Source: Bacillus_BD sp963787345 | Lineage (GTDB): Bacteria > Bacillota > Bacilli > Bacillales > Cytobacillaceae | Direction: 5' to 3' | NCBI GenBank assembly: GCA_963787345.1 | Contig: CAWBCW010000027.1 | Span: 372,001 to 436,000 of the forward strand | Length of the DNA: 64,000 nucleotides | In this document: positions 60,995 to 64,000 of the stretch, piece after piece | Layout of the letters: the number at the start of each line of letters is the position of its first letter | Numbering within the stretch: position 1 is the stretch's first letter | Translations under genes and position numbers: made by a program | The notes under the pieces: generated by a model | What the model was told of the DNA's origin: nothing | The model's input: only the letters and a program-made list of their open reading frames with translations | Databases searched by the model: none

Positions 60995-62461
60995 TTATTC
61001 ATTCAATTTAGTCCGCAAGTCTCTTCGTAAAATTTTCTTTGAAGCATTCCGAGGAATTTCATCAATAAAATAAATACGATGTGGAACTTTATATTTAGCA
61101 AGTTTCTCCGTACAATACTCAATGATTTCCTCAGCTGATACGGGAGCCTTCTTTACAATAAATGCTACTGGAACCTTTCCCCATCGTTCATCTTTGATCC
61201 CAATGACACCGGCATCTTCAACATGTGAGTGGGATGTCAAAACTCCTTCAATCTCCGCTGGATACACATTTTCTCCACCTGAAATGATCAGGTCGGAGCG
61301 ACGATCAAGAACAAATAAAAACCCTTCTCCATCAAGATAGCCAATATCTCCAGTAGAAAGCCAGCCATTTTCTAGTTGGTTACCTTTATTTAAATATCCT
61401 ATCGTTACGTTTGGGCCTTTCACAATGATTTCACCAGCCACACCCGCAGGAGCCTCACCACCATTTTCTGTAACGATCTTAATTTGAGATGGAAAAAGTG
61501 GTTTACCAGCTGAACCTAACTTTCGCAGACTGTCTTCAGGTGCAAGAGTAACAATTTGTGATGAGGTTTCTGTCATCCCATATGTTTGAAAAACTGGAAT
61601 CCCCTTTTCCACACATGCATTGAGAAGAGACCGGGATGCAGGACCTCCACCAAGCAGCATACATCGAACATGGTCAGGTAATTTCTCACCCTTTAGATGT
61701 TCAAGGATTTGATTTAAGGTCGTACTAACTACGGACATAATCGTAACATGTTCTTCATGAAAATCTTCAATCACCTTTTCGACATCAAATTTTTCATGAA
61801 GAACGATTTTCATCCCGTATATGATACATTTCATCAAGATCGAGTATCCGCTAATATGAAAAAGCGGCACGGTTAATAACCAACAGTCCTCTTCATGAAG
61901 GCCAAGATTCAGTGCTGATCCCGTTGCACTCCACCAATGATTTCCATAGGTTTGCATAACCCCTTTCGGATGACCCGTTGTACCAGAAGTATACATGATC
62001 GTACAAATATCATCTAAATCAATTTCGTCTTGTACAACCGGCTGTTTATAACATCCTTGAAACAGTGCTTCCTTCTTCAACATTTTCATGTTTGGAAGCT
62101 TGCTATTTTGTATTTTTTCGATCTTATCATGAAAAAATTCCTCACTAATCAAAAAGAGAGAGGATGAGTCGGAGAGCTGCCAACTTATTTCTTCCCCTGA
62201 TAGACGATTATTTAATATAACCGCCCGAACACCTATTAAATGTAACGCTAAAAGGATAACAGCTGAATCAAGATGATTTCGCAACAGAAGTCCTACATAT
62301 TGCTTCTGTGTCACACCAGCTGCAGTTAACTTTCCAGCCGTTTCTAGTGAGCGTTCATATAACTCCTTAAACGTAATCGATTGGTCATTAAACACAATTG
62401 CTGTTCGATTTGGCGTTAAAAAAGCCCGCTTTACTAGCCAATTTGGCATCGTTTGTCCCAT
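60995..62461 (-). CDS. menE: O-succinylbenzoate--CoA ligase
   Basis: About 488 residues; activates o-succinylbenzoate with CoA and ATP in menaquinone synthesis. ANL family motifs: MYTSGTTGHPKGV (P-loop), TYGMTETSSQ, STGDIGYLDGEG and RRSDLIISGGENVYP. I chose the ATG at 62461 (AGAAGGTG 9 bases upstream); a GTG four codons earlier overlaps this site. In B. subtilis menC follows; here the response regulator does, 17 bases later. Confidence 0.93.
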   Translation of the reverse strand: MGQTMPNWLVKRAFLTPNRTAIVFNDQSITFKELYERSLETAGKLTAAGVTQKQYVGLLLRNHLDSAVILLALHLIGVRAVILNNRLSGEEISWQLSDSSSLFLISEEFFHDKIEKIQNSKLPNMKMLKKEALFQGCYKQPVVQDEIDLDDICTIMYTSGTTGHPKGVMQTYGNHWWSATGSALNLGLHEEDCWLLTVPLFHISGYSILMKCIIYGMKIVLHEKFDVEKVIEDFHEEHVTIMSVVSTTLNQILEHLKGEKLPDHVRCMLLGGGPASRSLLNACVEKGIPVFQTYGMTETSSQIVTLAPEDSLRKLGSAGKPLFPSQIKIVTENGGEAPAGVAGEIIVKGPNVTIGYLNKGNQLENGWLSTGDIGYLDGEGFLFVLDRRSDLIISGGENVYPAEIEGVLTSHSHVEDAGVIGIKDERWGKVPVAFIVKKAPVSAEEIIEYCTEKLAKYKVPHRIYFIDEIPRNASKKILRRDLRTKLNE

Positions 62462-62504
62462 CTGCCTATTCACCTTCTTCTTCTACGTACTGATATGATA
62501 AAAA

Positions 62505-62533
62505 CAGCTTGATGGCGCAAGACCATCAAGCTG
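62505..62533 (-). terminator. Terminator between menB and menE
   Basis: CAGCTTGATGG (62505-62515) pairs perfectly with CCATCAAGCTG (62523-62533), followed by TTTTTATC on the minus strand. It should reduce read-through from menB to menE. Confidence 0.85.
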
Positions 62534-62554
62534 ATGAATAATTGTTGTATCGAT

Positions 62555-63373
62555 TTAAGGAAAGCGTGGAAATTGCCCAAAATCTGGTTTACGTTTTTCT
62601 TTGAACGCATCGCGTCCTTCTTTTGCTTCTTCTGATGTGTAATATAATAAAGTTGCATCACCAGCTAGTTGCTGAATGCCTGCCAAACCATCAGAATCTG
62701 CATTAAAGGCCGCTTTCAAGAAACGAAGTGCTGTCGGACTTTTCTCAAGAATTTCCTCACACCATTGAACTGTCTCTTCCTCGACTTTCTCTAATGGAAC
62801 GACTTTATTGACAAGTCCCATTTCAAATGCTTCCTGTGCATTGTATTGACGGCATAAATACCAAATTTCACGGGCTTTTTTGTGGCCAACGATTCTTGCT
62901 AAATAGCCAGCACCATAGCCCCCATCAAAGCTTCCGACTTTAGGACCTGTTTGTCCAAAAATAGCATTGTCTGCTGCAATTGTTAAGTCACAAACGATAT
63001 GTAATACATGACCGCCGCCAATCGCATATCCTTTTACCATAGCAATGACCGGTTTAGGGATGACACGGATTAAACGCTGTAAATCAAGAACGTTTAAGCG
63101 CGGGATATTATCCTCACCGACATAACCGCCGTTTCCGCGTACTTTTTGATCTCCACCCGAGCAGAAAGCCATATCCCCTGCACCAGTTAATACAATAACG
63201 CCAACACTTGAATCATCACGTGCGTAAGCAAATGCATCTAATAATTCCATTACCGTTCTTGGAGTGAATGCATTTCTAACTTCAGGGCGATTAATTGTAA
63301 TCTTTGCAATTCCTTTATATGTTTCATAAAGAATTTCTTCGTATTTACGACCTGCTACCCATTCAACTGTCAT
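62555..63373 (-). CDS. menB: 1,4-dihydroxy-2-naphthoyl-CoA synthase
   Basis: 272 residues, crotonase fold; closes the naphthoate ring in menaquinone synthesis. NRPEVRNAFTPRTV, FCSGGDQKVRG and GYAIGGGHVLH are conserved; the catalytic Asp/Tyr are in TGPKVGSFDGGYGAGYLAR. FKEKRKPDFGQFPRFP ends the protein as in homologues. ATG at 63373 after AGAGGAGGATT. Confidence 0.97.
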   Translation of the reverse strand: MTVEWVAGRKYEEILYETYKGIAKITINRPEVRNAFTPRTVMELLDAFAYARDDSSVGVIVLTGAGDMAFCSGGDQKVRGNGGYVGEDNIPRLNVLDLQRLIRVIPKPVIAMVKGYAIGGGHVLHIVCDLTIAADNAIFGQTGPKVGSFDGGYGAGYLARIVGHKKAREIWYLCRQYNAQEAFEMGLVNKVVPLEKVEEETVQWCEEILEKSPTALRFLKAAFNADSDGLAGIQQLAGDATLLYYTSEEAKEGRDAFKEKRKPDFGQFPRFP

Positions 63374-63427
63374 ATTAATCCTCCTCTTTTATGTACAAAA
63401 CTCATGTGAATTCAACCTAATCTCAGG

Positions 63428-64000
63428 CTATTCTGTGGATAAAAACCCATCTACTATTGTACCAAATTTTTCTGAATTTTCCACATGGATTGCATGTCCA
63501 CTTTCATTAACTTTGATCCATTCGGCTTTTATCATTAGGCTTACCATTTCTTCAGCAATGGAACAAAACTTTTCATCAAGTGATCCTGTTAAAAGTAAAG
63601 AGTCTACCTCAAATTCACATAGTTTTTCCCACCATGAAGGCTGGACTCCTGTTCCCATCCCTTTCAGACTATTGACTAAGCCAACCGTAGAATTTTGTAA
63701 CCTTTGTTTTCTAATCTCTTGCTGCTTCTCAATGGATAAGTTTTTTTGCGAAGAGAAAAGCGGGACGTCCTCCCAATATTCGACAAACCTCTCCACTCCC
63801 TGTTCTAAGATCATTTGGGCTAACTTTTCATCTTGAATTTGTCGTTTTTTTCTTTCCGCTTCTGTTTTCAATCCAGGTGATGAACTTTCTAGAATTAATT
63901 TACGAACCTTATGAGGATATTCCATTGCAAAACTTAAGGCTAGTCTTCCCCCCATCGAATATCCTAAAACATCAACCTTGTCCCATTTAAAGGAGTCAAT
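63428..64000 (-). CDS. menH: MenH-type alpha/beta hydrolase (SHCHC synthase), N-terminus outside the window
   Basis: The visible 190 residues run beyond position 64000. The nucleophile elbow GYSMGGRLALSFA, the acid region LLLTGSLDEKF and the histidine in NESGHAIHVE are present. With menB and menE alongside, it is most likely the menaquinone enzyme MenH (YtxM). Stop at 63428, 54 bases before menB. The start cannot be seen. Confidence 0.9.
   Translation of the reverse strand: MDSFKWDKVDVLGYSMGGRLALSFAMEYPHKVRKLILESSSPGLKTEAERKKRQIQDEKLAQMILEQGVERFVEYWEDVPLFSSQKNLSIEKQQEIRKQRLQNSTVGLVNSLKGMGTGVQPSWWEKLCEFEVDSLLLTGSLDEKFCSIAEEMVSLMIKAEWIKVNESGHAIHVENSEKFGTIVDGFLSTE

Noticed and set aside
1..64000. 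CRISPR array, tRNA or rRNA genes
   Set aside because: No regularly spaced repeats and no cloverleaf or rRNA sequence recognised anywhere in the window.

Overview
The window reads as chromosome from a low-GC, spore-forming Bacillaceae bacterium. Gene order follows the Bacillus subtilis ccpA-to-men region closely: ccpA, aroA(G), ytxGH, murC, sftA, ytpQP, ytoP, ytzB, ytnP, trmB, ytzH, ytmP, ytlQ, thpR, pepV, ytzE, ytzG, murJ(ytgP), ytfP, cse60, ytwF, leuS, ytzC, ytqA, ytqB, ytpB, ytpA, ytoA, metK, pckA, ytmB, ytmA, ytlACD, ytkD, dps, ytzI, ytjA(yidD), ytiB, menE, menB, menH. The sporulation gene cse60, AGGAGG-type ribosome sites, many TTG/GTG starts, T-box and SAM-I leaders and U-tract terminators all fit. 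I cannot name the species.

Layout. 1-15 kb: a frameshifted class A penicillin-binding protein, ccpA, aromatic entry enzyme aroA(G), a long FtsA-like protein, a decayed S-formylglutathione hydrolase, then cell-envelope and chromosome genes (ytxGH, murC, sftA) and ytpQ-ytpP-ytoP. 15-27 kb: small conserved Bacillus genes, RNA modification and repair enzymes, pepV and the lipid II flippase murJ. 27-32 kb: a complete branched-chain amino-acid ABC operon (livKHMGF) placed between cse60 and ytwF. 32-38 kb: leuS with a T-box whose specifier reads CUC, ytzC, then a tnpB-only IS200/IS605-type element inserted just before ytqA. 38-47 kb: terpenoid and lipid genes, metK with a SAM-I riboswitch, pckA with a CcpN-type operator, and map. 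47-57 kb: a secreted CAP-domain lipoprotein, the ytlACD transporter, dps, cardiolipin synthase, a carbonic anhydrase and a lone Zur-boxed zinc-binding lipoprotein. 57-64 kb: two PepSY proteins with a two-component system, then menE-menB-menH.

How genes work together. Peptidoglycan synthesis is represented by murC, murJ and the PBP. Nutrient control appears as CcpA (carbon), a CcpN box on pckA, a weak CodY-like box before livK, T-box and SAM riboswitches, and Zur boxes before znuA. Menaquinone synthesis is at the right edge; menC is not beside menE, where a YkoGH-like sensor/regulator pair sits instead.

Most unusual content. (1) A dispersed, highly structured repeat family has five copies, at about 15.55, 35.74, 41.29, 43.66 and 58.76 kb. 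Its hairpins show paired base changes. At least the first copy sits inside the loop of an intrinsic terminator: removing it restores a clean terminator. Others are also flanked by short copy-specific inverted repeats. (2) The tnpB element carries a divergent ribbon-helix-helix gene with an in-frame TAA, and a near-perfect 20-bp inverted repeat covers both start regions. (3) Several genes are broken: the PBP, the S-formylglutathione hydrolase and the ribbon-helix-helix gene.
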